This document shows, in pieces, positions 8,471 through 16,896 of a stretch of DNA of 64,000 nt; positions within the stretch are counted from its first letter, which is position 1, and every line of letters begins with the position of its first letter. This DNA comes from DQWO01 sp964478545 (GTDB taxonomy: Bacteria; Desulfobacterota; Anaeroferrophillalia; Anaeroferrophillales; Anaeroferrophillaceae). The notes beneath the pieces are model-generated. The model did not search any database. It was not told the origin of the DNA and worked only from the letters and a program-made list of their open reading frames with translations. The translations under genes and the position numbers were made by a program. The stretch is taken from contig CAYZIS010000012.1 in assembly GCA_964478545.1 (NCBI GenBank), forward strand, positions 12,882 to 76,881. Reading direction: 5' to 3'.

Positions 8471-9141
8471 TTACAGTTCACCCCTGACTTTGAAAAAAGT
8501 GATGGCAAATTGTTCGACCAAAACCTTTATGCATTTTTTCAGCTGATCTGACAGATCGTCTTTTGAGCAGAAGCCTAAAATTGAATTTTCATATTCATCA
8601 CAGACTTTTTCTCCCGCATTCAATTCTACGTGGAAGGCTACAGGGTAAGCTCTACCAACTGTTTCTATTTGAATAAGGAAAACTAAGCTACTACCGTTTA
8701 TATGGTATTTTTCTGCCAATCTTTTACGTTCATTTTTTTTATGGATAATTTAGTTTCAATATATTTCAACGTGCCTTTTTTTAGCTCCGGATGAAGTCTT
8801 CCCATGGTTTCATCGGTTAATAGTTTTGCTTGTTTCTGAATTTTGTTCTCAATATCCGACAATTTACCGATATGTATATACGGAATACTTACAAGATTAT
8901 TTTTAAGCTGCAACCTGAAATAATCTTCCATTGCAGTTTGGTTAATTCCGCAGTCTTTCCAGCAATTCTCATCTCCCCGAAGCAGGAAATGATTAATACA
9001 TGTTACCTGCTTCCAGGAATAAGCATATTTTCCGTAATGATAGAGAGTTATATCCAAAGCCTTGTCTTCACCCATTGCCATCACCGGCAGAAATAACAGA
9101 AAACAGCAAACCACCATTATCTTGCGTATCTTTCCGCTCAT
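8471..9141 (-). pseudogene. Secreted protein of unknown function, split by a frameshift at an A8 run
   Basis: The 5' part (9141 down to 8698) starts with a clear signal peptide (KIRKIMVVCCFLLFLPVMAMG) and runs for 147 codons. At a run of eight A (8733-8740 on the plus strand as T8) the protein-like sequence jumps frame. Adding one A joins 'ETKLSIKK' to 'NERKRLAEKYHINGSSLVFLIQIE...', which continues to TGA at 8471 and ends in 'FKVRGEL'. The joined product would be ~222 aa. It is either a real frameshift mutation, a sequencing error in a homopolymer, or slippage. The family is not recognised; two Cys pairs in the mature part suggest a periplasmic disulfide protein. It is cargo of the integrative element. 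Confidence 0.6.
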
Positions 9142-9334
9142 TATCTGTATCTCCTTTTGTAACTTTACAAGTGACTTACAATTTCATATCAAATGACAAC
9201 TGCAACCCTCGACTCAAGCTGTCATTTTCGTACCATCTTGTTCGTTAATAAGTCAATCAATCATAGTTTAACATCTTGGCACAATAGTCCAATCATTTTC
9301 GCAATGTTGATATTGACAAAACCATTAACAGCAT

Positions 9335-9595
9335 TCATTTCACCATCTCCCTGAACAACCTCACAAACTCCCGCATCCGCTTTCTTTCTTCCTTCGCTTC
9401 CTTCGTATACCGCCCATGTTTCAAAGCATTTTTGTTCCTTTTGGGTGGGCCGGTTGACTTGCCACCATGAAGCTTACACCGGCCACTACCGACATGGTCA
9501 GTGCCCCAACCGGCCTTTTGCTGGCAGGGATTTCCCGCCCGGTTTTTGGCGCCGCAGCGTGGATAATCATCATGGGGTAGTTGTTTATTTTTCAT
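9335..9595 (-). CDS. Small HGGxSTG-type Cys/His protein
   Basis: 86 aa. Contains 'RCGAKNRAGNPCQQKAGWG...GRCKLHGGKSTGPPKRNKNALKHGRYTKEA', the HGGxSTG motif with Cys/His residues that probably bind a metal. Short proteins with this layout are common next to phage terminase small subunits and in integrative elements; function unproven. The start codon overlaps the 3' end of the upstream gene (stop at 9585) by 11 bases, so the two are translationally linked. It is the last gene of the element's leftward transcription unit before the secreted-protein gene. Confidence 0.75.
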   Translation of the reverse strand: MKNKQLPHDDYPRCGAKNRAGNPCQQKAGWGTDHVGSGRCKLHGGKSTGPPKRNKNALKHGRYTKEAKEERKRMREFVRLFREMVK

Positions 9596-10280
9596 TATCC
9601 CCCCCTGTGTTTTGACCCCCCGTCTTCATGTTGGCGGCCACCACCGCCTGACCACCATCATTCACGTTGACATACTGGTGCTGGATGATCTGCTTACCAC
9701 CGGTCCGTATCTTCTGGATAGCCAGTAAGCCATCCTGGTAGCACTTAATCAGCCGGACAGCGGTATTTCCTAGGCGCTGCAGTTCACCAGCCTCTGCTTG
9801 ATTTTGATACCGGTTATTAAAATTCTGAATCTCACTATCAAGCTTCCCCATAATCTTCATGGCCTTGTCATGACAGGCGGCCATCTGGTGAGCCAGCATC
9901 TTTTCCAGGGAATTTTGAGCATTGATACTTTCGGCGGCATCAACGGCAGTATCAAGGCATTGGGCATCCAATACCCTTTCCATACGAGAGTGGCTGGCAT
10001 CAATGTTAATCCAGTTCGGATCATCAAGGGTGTTCTGGAGGGCAAGTTCGCCTTGTCCAAACTCACCATCGGTAGGCATAACTTCCCCTGCTTTTATTAC
10101 AGGCGGGGTATCAGGCTTCAGCATTTCCATGGCTTCTCCCATATCCCTTTCCGCCCTAAACTTGTCGGGCCAGTCAGTACATCCAGTCTCGGATACGATC
10201 TTCTCAGCAAGTTTTTTCCGCACTGCGGCACGATGCAGCTTTTTAATTGCTTTAACGCTACGTTTATCATTTTTTTCCAT
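9585..10280 (-). CDS. Phage/integrative-element protein of unknown function
   Basis: 231 aa, mostly helical and charged. The C-terminal stretch 'AIQKIRTGGKQIIQHQYVNVNDGGQAVVAANM' is a pattern I associate with hypothetical proteins of prophages and integrative elements. The N-terminus is very basic (MEKNDKRSVKAIKKLHRAAVRKK), suggesting nucleic acid contact. ATG 10280 has the ribosome site AAAGGTG. Its stop overlaps the start of the HGGxSTG gene. No enzyme motif seen. Confidence 0.7.
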   Translation of the reverse strand: MEKNDKRSVKAIKKLHRAAVRKKLAEKIVSETGCTDWPDKFRAERDMGEAMEMLKPDTPPVIKAGEVMPTDGEFGQGELALQNTLDDPNWINIDASHSRMERVLDAQCLDTAVDAAESINAQNSLEKMLAHQMAACHDKAMKIMGKLDSEIQNFNNRYQNQAEAGELQRLGNTAVRLIKCYQDGLLAIQKIRTGGKQIIQHQYVNVNDGGQAVVAANMKTGGQNTGGDNEK

Positions 10281-10387
10281 AATTGCACCTTTTTATCATG
10301 TTGAAATATCATAAACATACTTTGCCACTAATCAGATTGTTTGCCATGCCCTAACCCCTCAAAGCTACCCCCTACAGCGGCTTAATT

Positions 10388-10609
10388 TCACTTTGTGCGG
10401 GGTACGCATCCACGGTATGGCATGTATTGATGCAAAGGACAGGTGGTTACCAGACAATCATACCTGCCATCGTCATAGCCGCCCATGCACTCATAGCATT
10501 TGGCCAAAATGGATTCTCCTCTGGTTAATGATTCTCCACGATCGGCTTTTATAAGTTCCTTCCGGCCTTTTGCCCGGATACCGAATTTAGATACTGGTGT
10601 TCGGTTCAT
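10388..10609 (-). CDS. Small Cys-rich element protein
   Basis: 73 aa. Carries four or more ordered cysteines, 'CYECMGGYDDGRYDC....CPLHQYMPYRGC', which look like a zinc-binding knuckle. This type of short protein occurs in phage and integrative-element gene clusters; no function is known to me. Its start lies 4 bp inside the upstream gene's 3' end (ATG at 10609, stop of upstream frame at 10606), so the two are coupled. Confidence 0.7.
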   Translation of the reverse strand: MNRTPVSKFGIRAKGRKELIKADRGESLTRGESILAKCYECMGGYDDGRYDCLVTTCPLHQYMPYRGCVPRTK

Positions 10610-11007
10610 GGTTTGCTCCTATTTGCTGGCAGGTTATCCAACTGTCTGGCTATCCTGCTGCTCAGTTTGTCAATGGGTGCTGCTTTCAGGTGATACACCA
10701 GCCGGTAAAAGGTTTCTTGCCCGACTTCCAGGTTCACGGCCAGGAAATGGCCGTCAACTTCATTCTCAAGTTTAATCCGCTTCGCCCACCATTCAGGCCG
10801 GCTTAGCTTCAACCATTCCCACTCGCTTTCGGATTTCTGCCGGTATAAACCCGATAGAATAGAGCTGATATTTTCAGCGGGAAACTCTTGATTTTTAGAG
10901 GAAACTTTGGAAACTTTTTCAGGGGTGAAAGTTTCCTCCTGGTTTCCAGATGGTTTCCTGTCTGGTTTCCTCGTTAAACACTGTATTGCCAATGCTTTAA
11001 GGCTCAT
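10606..11007 (-). CDS. Element protein of unknown function
   Basis: 133 aa, no recognised domain. The middle 'SEWEWLKLSRPEWWAKRIKLENEVDGHFLAVNLEVGQETFYRLVYHL' is rich in Trp and charged residues. The N-terminal third is low in complexity (Lys, Ser, Glu). It lies between the replication-type ATPase and the Cys-rich protein in the same transcription unit, so it may help replication or its control, but nothing in the sequence proves this. Confidence 0.55.
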   Translation of the reverse strand: MSLKALAIQCLTRKPDRKPSGNQEETFTPEKVSKVSSKNQEFPAENISSILSGLYRQKSESEWEWLKLSRPEWWAKRIKLENEVDGHFLAVNLEVGQETFYRLVYHLKAAPIDKLSSRIARQLDNLPANRSKP

Positions 11008-11081
11008 AGTTTCCCCCTTGTTTCCTGCCAGGTTTCCAGAAGTTTCCAGTTTCCTCCCTATGGAAAGGAAACAGGAAACTT

Positions 11082-12050
11082 TTACTTATTTGCCTTAACT
11101 TTTTTGACCAATTTTGATACATAACTCTTGCTGATTCCAAGCTCTTCAACAATGTCTTTCTGCTCGTATCCCTCATCCAAAAGGCGCTCAACTCTGGCAA
11201 GCATGGAATCTTCAAGCGTCGTTGTTGCCCAGCGAAAAAACCCCTCGGTTTCATGGTAAAGCTGTGCTTCAAATGGTTTGGCATCCTCACCAAATATCCC
11301 CCGGTTTTTCCGATAATGAACCTCAAACAGTGCCCCTTGATCCGCTGTGTAGCTGCTTGGGTGTTTCAATTGAATAACTGTGTCCAGAATGTCCTCTTTC
11401 CGGGAGGTTCCCCGCTGCTGACCACCTTTGCCGTCGTGGTGGACCATTAGTACGGATCTTCCTTGACCCCTCATCCGCAAAGCCCAATCTTGTACAGGAA
11501 GCCAACTGTCACCCTTATTTTCTTGGGTAGACCGGCAAACCGTGGAAATGTTGTCAACAATAATGAGCTTGATTGTATCAGTGAGAACCCGCTGTATTTG
11601 TGCCTGCCCTTCGATGGTTCCAAGATCGGGAATTCCGTATTCCTGTAAATCTGGTGTAATGATTTGAAAATCGGCTTCTCCGTCCCTATCCATCCCCGCC
11701 AGGGTGCAAGCAATACGTTCCTGAATAGTTACTGCCGGCATTTCACCATCAATAAACAGAACCCCCACTGGTTTTTCAGCCTTCCACTTTAAAAACGTTG
11801 ATCCGGTTGCACAAGCACAGGCAATACCGATACTAACATGGGTTTTACCAACTCCACGGAAGGCATGAATAAGGCAAAGCCCTTGTTCAGGCAACCAAGG
11901 CGATAAAATGTTTTTTCTTGGCGGAAAATCTTTCTGCAACAGCTCTGCCACAGAAATGATAACCGGTGTGTGTTTAGTAGCCTCCTCGATCTGCTCTCTT
12001 ATTCCACCAAAATTGCTTAGCTCTGGAATTGCTCTTGTTTCAATGCTCAT
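11082..12050 (-). CDS. RepA-like RecA-fold ATPase with C-terminal HTH
   Basis: 322 aa. RecA/DnaB-like ATPase of the plasmid RSF1010 RepA type. Walker A 'HAFRGVGKTH' at ~62-71, Walker B 'LIIVDNIS' at ~170, 'SVLMVHHDGKGGQQRGTSRKED' (sensor-like loop) at ~205. The last ~45 residues form a helix-turn-helix ('LLDEGYEQKDIVEELGISKSYVSKLVKKV'). Family members are hexameric helicases or loaders in plasmid and phage replication. The start overlaps the primase stop by four bases (ATGA), so primase and helicase are co-translated, forming a replication module. Confidence 0.82.
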   Translation of the reverse strand: MSIETRAIPELSNFGGIREQIEEATKHTPVIISVAELLQKDFPPRKNILSPWLPEQGLCLIHAFRGVGKTHVSIGIACACATGSTFLKWKAEKPVGVLFIDGEMPAVTIQERIACTLAGMDRDGEADFQIITPDLQEYGIPDLGTIEGQAQIQRVLTDTIKLIIVDNISTVCRSTQENKGDSWLPVQDWALRMRGQGRSVLMVHHDGKGGQQRGTSRKEDILDTVIQLKHPSSYTADQGALFEVHYRKNRGIFGEDAKPFEAQLYHETEGFFRWATTTLEDSMLARVERLLDEGYEQKDIVEELGISKSYVSKLVKKVKANK

Positions 12051-13030
12051 TGTCCAACCCTCCGTCCCTCTGGGCCCAGGTAAAGTAACCGTTGCCGGTT
12101 GCCATTGTCCCGCAGGTGCCCTGGTAGCCGTGACAGCCTGGCTTCATTCCGACAAGCGCCATCAACGCCTAAAGGCTGTAATAGCTGCTTAAATAGATGG
12201 TTTTCAACCTGAGCTGTCCATTGTCCAGCGTTTTCAATGCCGTCAATCTTGATCCATCCATGAAGACTTTTATTCCCGCTATCGATCAGGGCCACCACCG
12301 GCAGATTTACAGCCCACCAGAAAGCAAGTTGTTCCTCCCGGCTCAGGTTATCGAATTCAACCACCGCAAAGCGAAAAGACTTTACGCAACCATCGGCCCT
12401 CAAAGACGGCTTTCCGGTCTGTGTCGTGGATGTTTTTCCGCTTAACGGATTTGGTATGATGTGAGGGAAAGTTTTGCCGCCTTTCTCAAAGTAATAAACC
12501 CAATCAAGGACGGTACGGATAGTTTTACCGATAATTCCTGATGAATAACGCTCGCCGATAAAAATCAAGGAATCAGGAGGGTATAAATATTTTATGAGGT
12601 GTAAGGGGTCCTCTTCCGGCTGCCAGTCAATACGGACGGGTGAGGACTTCCAGAGGTCGGCTTCGGTGGCACCCGCCCCCAGGTCCAGAATTTTTCTTAA
12701 GATTTTTTCCCCGTCAAATTGTGGCTTTGGCTTCCTGGTCTTGAAATCATAGCGAATAATGCTATCACTTTTGCCGGCCATAGCTTTTTCAACCGCTGAT
12801 TTTATTTCTCGATCTGAAACCCGTCTGGTCCCGTGAATATGCTGTCTAATGTCGTCATGGATTTGTTGCGGTTCAATTCCGACATAAACACCATGATTCG
12901 CTGCTCCCAGGATAGCCGTATGACAACCACCACCGCCGGAAGATGGTAAGTTAACTAGTGCTTTCCTGTATTTGTCTTGAGCGTTCTTAAAACCTCGCCA
13001 ACTGGTAAAATTCATAGCCGGGTTACTCAT
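12047..13030 (-). CDS. Archaeo-eukaryotic-type primase (RepB'-like)
   Basis: About 327 aa. The C-terminal half has the AEP primase core: 'FRFAVVEFDN' (catalytic acidic motif), followed by 'PVVALIDSGNKSLHGWIKI' (sGxKSxHxx motif) and 'ARLSRLPGHLRDNGNRQRLLYL'. The N-terminal part includes 'GGGCHTAILGAANHG', typical of such plasmid/ICE primases. ATG 13030 overlaps the stop of the upstream AlpA-like gene (ATGAGTAA), which suggests coupling; an ATG at 13054 would add 8 residues. With the RepA-like ATPase it can give the element autonomous replication after excision. Confidence 0.78.
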   Translation of the reverse strand: MSNPAMNFTSWRGFKNAQDKYRKALVNLPSSGGGGCHTAILGAANHGVYVGIEPQQIHDDIRQHIHGTRRVSDREIKSAVEKAMAGKSDSIIRYDFKTRKPKPQFDGEKILRKILDLGAGATEADLWKSSPVRIDWQPEEDPLHLIKYLYPPDSLIFIGERYSSGIIGKTIRTVLDWVYYFEKGGKTFPHIIPNPLSGKTSTTQTGKPSLRADGCVKSFRFAVVEFDNLSREEQLAFWWAVNLPVVALIDSGNKSLHGWIKIDGIENAGQWTAQVENHLFKQLLQPLGVDGACRNEARLSRLPGHLRDNGNRQRLLYLGPEGRRVGQ

Positions 13031-13286
13031 GGCAGCGACCATGCTTTTTTTCAATTCGCTGCTTCAGCCAGTCAAGAAGGTTTTCGGTGGGATAGCAAAC
13101 CCGGCCATTTACCATGAATGATCCCTGGATTCCGCTGCCCAGAGAATCTTCATTGGCACATGTTTTACTGCTAACTAAGTATCCGGTTGCCTCGGCCACT
13201 TTATGCCGTGGTATTACCGGATGGGGCCAGCTTTCTTTGATTTGGTCAATAATCTGTTGGGGGGTGGGTTTTGTGCAAGTGGTCAT
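13023..13286 (-). CDS. AlpA/excisionase-like DNA-binding protein
   Basis: 87 aa. 'VIPRHKVAEATGYLVSSKTCANEDSLGSGIQGSFMVNGRVCYPTENLLDWLKQRI' has the layout of a winged-helix AlpA/MerR-type small regulator or excisionase: a helix-turn-helix, a wing with a G-x-G turn, and a terminal 'LxxWL' helix. Strong ribosome site AGGAGG six bases before ATG 13286. It is the first gene of the leftward replication unit, with a small palindrome just upstream that could be its operator. Confidence 0.7.
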   Translation of the reverse strand: MTTCTKPTPQQIIDQIKESWPHPVIPRHKVAEATGYLVSSKTCANEDSLGSGIQGSFMVNGRVCYPTENLLDWLKQRIEKKHGRCHE

Positions 13287-13310
13287 AGTATCCTCCTGTA
13301 ATGTGGGTTA

Positions 13311-13325
13311 GCATCCATTGGATGC
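13311..13325. promoter_or_regulatory. Palindrome upstream of the replication unit (candidate operator)
   Basis: GCATCC-ATT-GGATGC is a perfect 6-bp dyad 25 bp upstream of the AlpA-like start codon. Position fits autoregulation by the small DNA-binding protein. No binding evidence. Confidence 0.4.
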
Positions 13326-13368
13326 CTTTAGTTTACAGAAGGAATTTTAAATTATGACATGGGGGATG

Positions 13369-14091
13369 TCACGAAATGGAACGGGGAAATAATTTCCTAA
13401 ATGAATTTGGTTGGTTATGGTATATAAGCTCTTTAACCTCATCCTCATCAAAGGACATTAGAAAAAGTTTTTCATCAAAATTCTCAGGCACATCCCAAAA
13501 TTTTTTTGGGTTCTTGCGCCGCTGTTCATGGTAAATCTGGGCAATTCTTCTGGCATCTTCTGGCATTCCTGTTTCTTCTATCACAGATTGGGTCATTAAT
13601 CCTGGTGCTTCCATTTTGCTGTCAATAATTATATATTTATTTATAACCATGCCCCCTGCATTTTCCTGCGAAAGACCAAAATGTGTCACCAGGATATGGT
13701 AATCACGGCTCATCAATGAATCACGGATAGACGACTTAAACTTCTTCGCATGCTTTATACCACTTACCCCTAACATTTTATCAATGGTTGGTCGGTTCGG
13801 TTCTGTAGAATGATACGCTTCTGCTATGGCTGTTTCTATCCGCTTTAGTATGGGTGGAGGAGGATACAGCCCTTTGTGCATTAAATAGAGGAAAATACGT
13901 AATGCTTCGATGGGATTTGATTTAGGTTCTTCTTCTCCGTTGTTATATTTAGCGATTTGCTCCGCAGTGGCAATAAACGCCCCCACTTCATATTTGCCTA
14001 AAGCTTCATTTGCAAGGTTTAAAACTACATCTTTTAACGAAACCTTTTCTCCATCTTCAAGGCGAATGAAATAAATTTCTTTTAAACACAT
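13369..14091 (-). CDS. Unidentified element protein
   Basis: 240 aa, not recognised. Visible: N-terminal 'MCLKEIYFIRLEDGEKVSLKDVVLNLANEALGKYEVGAFIATAEQIAKYNNGEEEP', a proline run 'YPPPPILKRIETAIAEAY' and a C-terminal acidic region 'SFDEDEVKELIYHNQ'. No membrane segment or signal peptide. The start at ATG 14091 is fixed by AGGAGG six bases upstream; a longer frame to 14226 would be Arg/Pro-rich and overlap the antitoxin gene, so it is unlikely. It stands between the TA pair and the replication unit. Confidence 0.6.
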   Translation of the reverse strand: MCLKEIYFIRLEDGEKVSLKDVVLNLANEALGKYEVGAFIATAEQIAKYNNGEEEPKSNPIEALRIFLYLMHKGLYPPPPILKRIETAIAEAYHSTEPNRPTIDKMLGVSGIKHAKKFKSSIRDSLMSRDYHILVTHFGLSQENAGGMVINKYIIIDSKMEAPGLMTQSVIEETGMPEDARRIAQIYHEQRRKNPKKFWDVPENFDEKLFLMSFDEDEVKELIYHNQPNSFRKLFPRSIS

Positions 14092-14197
14092 CTCAAGCCT
14101 CCTGCCGCTTGCTCCTGGTGAAACTCCCCGGCCAGCCATCCAGGAAAATGGTTTTCGGGCCGTCGCCCTAGGCCGGGGAAAAGGAAAGACTATTGAT

Positions 14198-14524
14198 TTA
14201 CGAATAAACAACCCGAAGACGGCCATGTTTTCTGGCTTTGGGTTTGCGCTTCACAACGATTTCAATATCCCGGTCAAGGGCAACCATAAGGAGCATGAGT
14301 TTTTCAAGAGAGAATCCTTTAAGCCGTCCATTCAAAATGGCTGAAACTTTTGGCTGAGTAATTCCTAAAAGCTCAGCCGCCTGAGCCTGTGAGAGGTGCC
14401 GTTTGTTGATAATCTGAGCGATCTTTAACGCTAAATCAGACTTTGCTAAACGTTCTTCCGGGGCATCAAGGCCAATGTCGGCAAAAACATTTCCAGAGCT
14501 TTTTTCAAGTTTGATATCTTCCAT
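14198..14524 (-). CDS. higA: HigA-type antitoxin (XRE family)
   Basis: 108 aa. Helix-turn-helix of the XRE/HigA type: 'KIAQIINKRHLSQAQAAELLGITQPKVSAILNGRLKGFSLEKLMLLMVALD' at ~35-85, with a basic C-terminal tail. It follows the RelE/HigB-type toxin gene with only three bases between them, the toxin-first order typical of higBA. The antitoxin would neutralise the toxin and repress their shared promoter. Confidence 0.88.
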   Translation of the reverse strand: MEDIKLEKSSGNVFADIGLDAPEERLAKSDLALKIAQIINKRHLSQAQAAELLGITQPKVSAILNGRLKGFSLEKLMLLMVALDRDIEIVVKRKPKARKHGRLRVVYS

Positions 14525-14527
14525 CTT

Positions 14528-14881
14528 TCATACTCCTTCTTCAGCCTCGGCACGCTTCAGGCGAGCCTTAACTACATCCATTTCCTTCTGTGGCGTTTGT
14601 ATCCCTTTTTTTGACTTCTTTTGAAATGCGTGAAGAACATAGATCTTATCTTTAATTCGCACTGTGTAAACAGCCCGGTAGGTGTCGCCGTCGTGATTCT
14701 CCACCACCTCAAGGACACCCGCTCCCTTAAAGCCTTTGAGCGGCTTTGCGCAAGGATGTTTTCCGCCCTGCTGTGCCTGCCGTAAGGCAAATCCCATAAC
14801 GTCTTTCACATCTTCGGGAAATGTTCTAAGGTTGTCCCTGCTGTCTCCCATCCAGACAAGTTTTTTGTCTTTTTTCATCAT
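14528..14881 (-). CDS. higB: HigB/RelE-type toxin (Gp49-like)
   Basis: 117 aa. RelE-superfamily mRNA interferase of the HigB/Gp49 group: 'LVWMGDSRDNLRTFPEDVKDVMGFALRQAQQGGKHPCAKPLKGFKGAGVLEVVENHDGDTYRAVYTVRIKDKIYVLHAFQKKSKKGIQTPQKEMD'. The 'YRAVY' strand and 'VLHAFQKKSKKG' are the family hallmarks. It cleaves ribosome-bound mRNA when unopposed by HigA. No ribosome site is seen before ATG 14881; the promoter's -10 box lies only five bases upstream, so the transcript may be leaderless. Confidence 0.88.
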   Translation of the reverse strand: MMKKDKKLVWMGDSRDNLRTFPEDVKDVMGFALRQAQQGGKHPCAKPLKGFKGAGVLEVVENHDGDTYRAVYTVRIKDKIYVLHAFQKKSKKGIQTPQKEMDVVKARLKRAEAEEGV

Positions 14882-14885
14882 GCCA

Positions 14886-14914
14886 TTTATACCAGTTTAG
14901 AGATAACAAGTCAA
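14886..14914 (-). promoter_or_regulatory. Sigma-70 promoter of higBA
   Basis: On the minus strand TTGACT (14909-14914), a 17-bp spacer, and TATAAA (14886-14891). Transcription would begin at about 14879, at the toxin start codon. Confidence 0.7.
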
Positions 14915-14946
14915 CGCTGTTCCAGCCACGGTTAAGGAAACCTTTC

Positions 14947-15447
14947 TTATTTTTTAAACCCAATCTCCCTTTTTGGTTTTTTCTCCACTGTAATCAGTTG
15001 CTTGATCGCATCGAAAACCACCTGAAATTGGTGATCATATTTAGTTTCCATTTTCTCAATCTTTTTTCTCAAATCATTATGGGTTGCCAGCATCTTTCGT
15101 AAATCGGTAAATGTCCGCATGATCTGAATATTAACCTGAATAGCTCGTTCACTTTTCAGAACGCTGGAAAGCATGGCCACCCCTTGTTCTGTGAAGGCCA
15201 TTGGCTTGTATCTGGTTCCACCATAACTTGAGGTCACAAATTGTGATCTCAAGTTCCTAAACTCTTGATTTGACAGAATAAACATGAAGTCTTCCGGGAA
15301 GCGTTCAGTATTTCTTCTCACGGCCTGTTTGAGCGCCCTTGTCTCCACCTCATAGAGCATTGCCAAATCACGATCCAGCATCACTTTTTTCCCACGGACC
15401 AGAAATATTTTCTCTGTTATCAGCTCTATTGGAATAATTTCGTTCAT
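14947..15447 (-). CDS. ORF6N-domain protein
   Basis: 166 aa. N-terminal ORF6N domain: 'IPIELITEKIFLVRGKKVMLDRDLAMLYEVETRALKQAVRRNTERFPEDFMFILSNQEFRNLRSQFVTSSYGGTRYKPMAFTEQGVAMLSSVLKS'. The C-terminus is a coiled coil ('LRKKIEKMETKYDHQFQVVFDAIKQL'). Found widely in phages and integrative elements; thought to bind DNA, sometimes as an antirepressor. Start at ATG 15447 is supported by AGAGGG upstream and the family N-terminus; the longer open frame to 15624 is antisense-like and overlaps the integrase. Confidence 0.85.
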   Translation of the reverse strand: MNEIIPIELITEKIFLVRGKKVMLDRDLAMLYEVETRALKQAVRRNTERFPEDFMFILSNQEFRNLRSQFVTSSYGGTRYKPMAFTEQGVAMLSSVLKSERAIQVNIQIMRTFTDLRKMLATHNDLRKKIEKMETKYDHQFQVVFDAIKQLITVEKKPKREIGFKK

Positions 15448-15478
15448 TGCATGCCCTCTTTCTTTACCACATCCCAGA

Positions 15479-16714
15479 TTAATGAAAATCAACCTCAACC
15501 ACTTTCTGGCCACCACCGACCAGGGCTTCCTTGATTGCCGTTTCCCATGAAATAAGCGCCCGTTTGATTTCAGGTCCCCGGTCGTAACGGTCGTAAACGG
15601 TTCTGGTGATCCCTTGCGGTGCATGGTTCAGGATATCTGGGACAACCGCCGCATGTCCTAATATCGCCATGCCGGTGGCCGCTGATCGTCTCAAGTCATG
15701 GACCGTGAATGATTCAGTTATTCCAGCTTCTTTGAATAAGTCATTCAGTCCCCGGTGAAACCAGTTTTTCAGGTTGTCCGGCTGGATGTGTTCCCGTTTG
15801 CTGCCATGAGCGGGGAAAATATAATCATCCGTTAATCCATCACCCTGGCGGGCCTGAATAATCTCACGCGCCCATTTTGCCAGATAAACACGGTGTGCCC
15901 TGCCGGATTTAGTTTCGATCCCGGCCAGATGCCACCACTCATCTTTCAACTGGCTTCCGTGCATAGCGCATACTTCACCCGGACGCTGGCCGGTCAGCAA
16001 CACCAGTGAAAGGATATCTCTTGCATCTCTAGGGGCTTCCTCAAGGGCTTTAAGCATGATAACAATTTCAACAATTGTCAACACCCTGTCTTTTACAATT
16101 TCCTTCCCTGGTGGTGTTATTCCAGCTGCCGGGGAATGTTCCAGGACACCAACCCGGACAGCATAAGTAAACATGCCTTTAATAAGGGCTAAATTCCGGT
16201 TAGCCATGTAAGGGCCATTTGTTTTTACTTGCCTTTCAACCAGAGCCACCAGCGTTGCCCGTCTGACTTCTTTTGCTTTCTTGCGGCCTATTTTTGGCAA
16301 TATATACTTATCAAACTGCCGCTGGTATTCTTTTTGAGTCCGTGCTTTGAGCTTGACTTTAATATGGTTTTCCATGTAACGGGCTGCCAGTTCAGCTACC
16401 GTGGGGTTTGCTTCGTCCTTCTCGGCCTCCTTGACTGCCTGAGGATCAATCCCCTGTTCAACCTGTCGAGCAGCTTCAGCATATTTAACGCCAGCCATAC
16501 GAATAGTTATTTTAGGGTAACTGCCAAGAGTCATCAACCGCCGCTGGCCCTGGTGTCGGTAGCGATAAATAAAACTGACATCCCCGCCCTTGTTTACCCG
16601 CAACTGTAACCCTGGATACCCTTCCACCTGAACAAAATAACGGTCATCTTTGGCTTTTAAGGCTTTAACCGTCCGGTCATTTAACTTGATATTCACCTTT
16701 GACTTGATTTGCAC
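15479..16714 (-). CDS. int: Tyrosine site-specific integrase (DUF4102/P4 type)
   Basis: 411 aa. N-terminal DUF4102 arm-binding domain ('LNDRTVKALKAKDDRYFVQVEGYPGLQLRVNKGGDVSFIYRYRHQGQRRLMTLGSYP' region), a SAM-like core-binding domain, and a catalytic domain with Arg in 'TGQRPGEV', 'HDLRRSAATG' (HxxR), His in 'LNHAPQG' and the nucleophile Tyr in 'TVYDRYD'. It inserts the element into the 3' end of tRNA-Arg. The gene lies 180 bp from the right att site and reads away from it. The double CGGGATACCCA site at 16755 is just upstream of its start, so the integrase may also control itself. Confidence 0.95.
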   Translation of the reverse strand: MQIKSKVNIKLNDRTVKALKAKDDRYFVQVEGYPGLQLRVNKGGDVSFIYRYRHQGQRRLMTLGSYPKITIRMAGVKYAEAARQVEQGIDPQAVKEAEKDEANPTVAELAARYMENHIKVKLKARTQKEYQRQFDKYILPKIGRKKAKEVRRATLVALVERQVKTNGPYMANRNLALIKGMFTYAVRVGVLEHSPAAGITPPGKEIVKDRVLTIVEIVIMLKALEEAPRDARDILSLVLLTGQRPGEVCAMHGSQLKDEWWHLAGIETKSGRAHRVYLAKWAREIIQARQGDGLTDDYIFPAHGSKREHIQPDNLKNWFHRGLNDLFKEAGITESFTVHDLRRSAATGMAILGHAAVVPDILNHAPQGITRTVYDRYDRGPEIKRALISWETAIKEALVGGGQKVVEVDFH

Positions 16715-16754
16715 CTTTTACCTCCTTGCTGGCGTCTGGGTATCCCCAAAATCT

Positions 16755-16780
16755 CGGGATACCCACCGGGATACCCAAAT
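16755..16780 (+). repeat. Right copy of the 26-bp double CGGGATACCCA motif
   Basis: Identical to 8355-8380. An inverted single unit (TGGGTATCCC) lies at about 16737-16746. All three sit between the integrase gene and attR. Confidence 0.6.
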
Positions 16781-16896
16781 TAAGCTGATTGAGAGGGAAA
16801 TTGAGGGAAGCATAAGTAAACAAATAACAGGTAAAGTATTGAATGTCAAAGGTTTTTTATGAAGTATAGGGAAGTGAGGGGAAAGTATGATTAATA

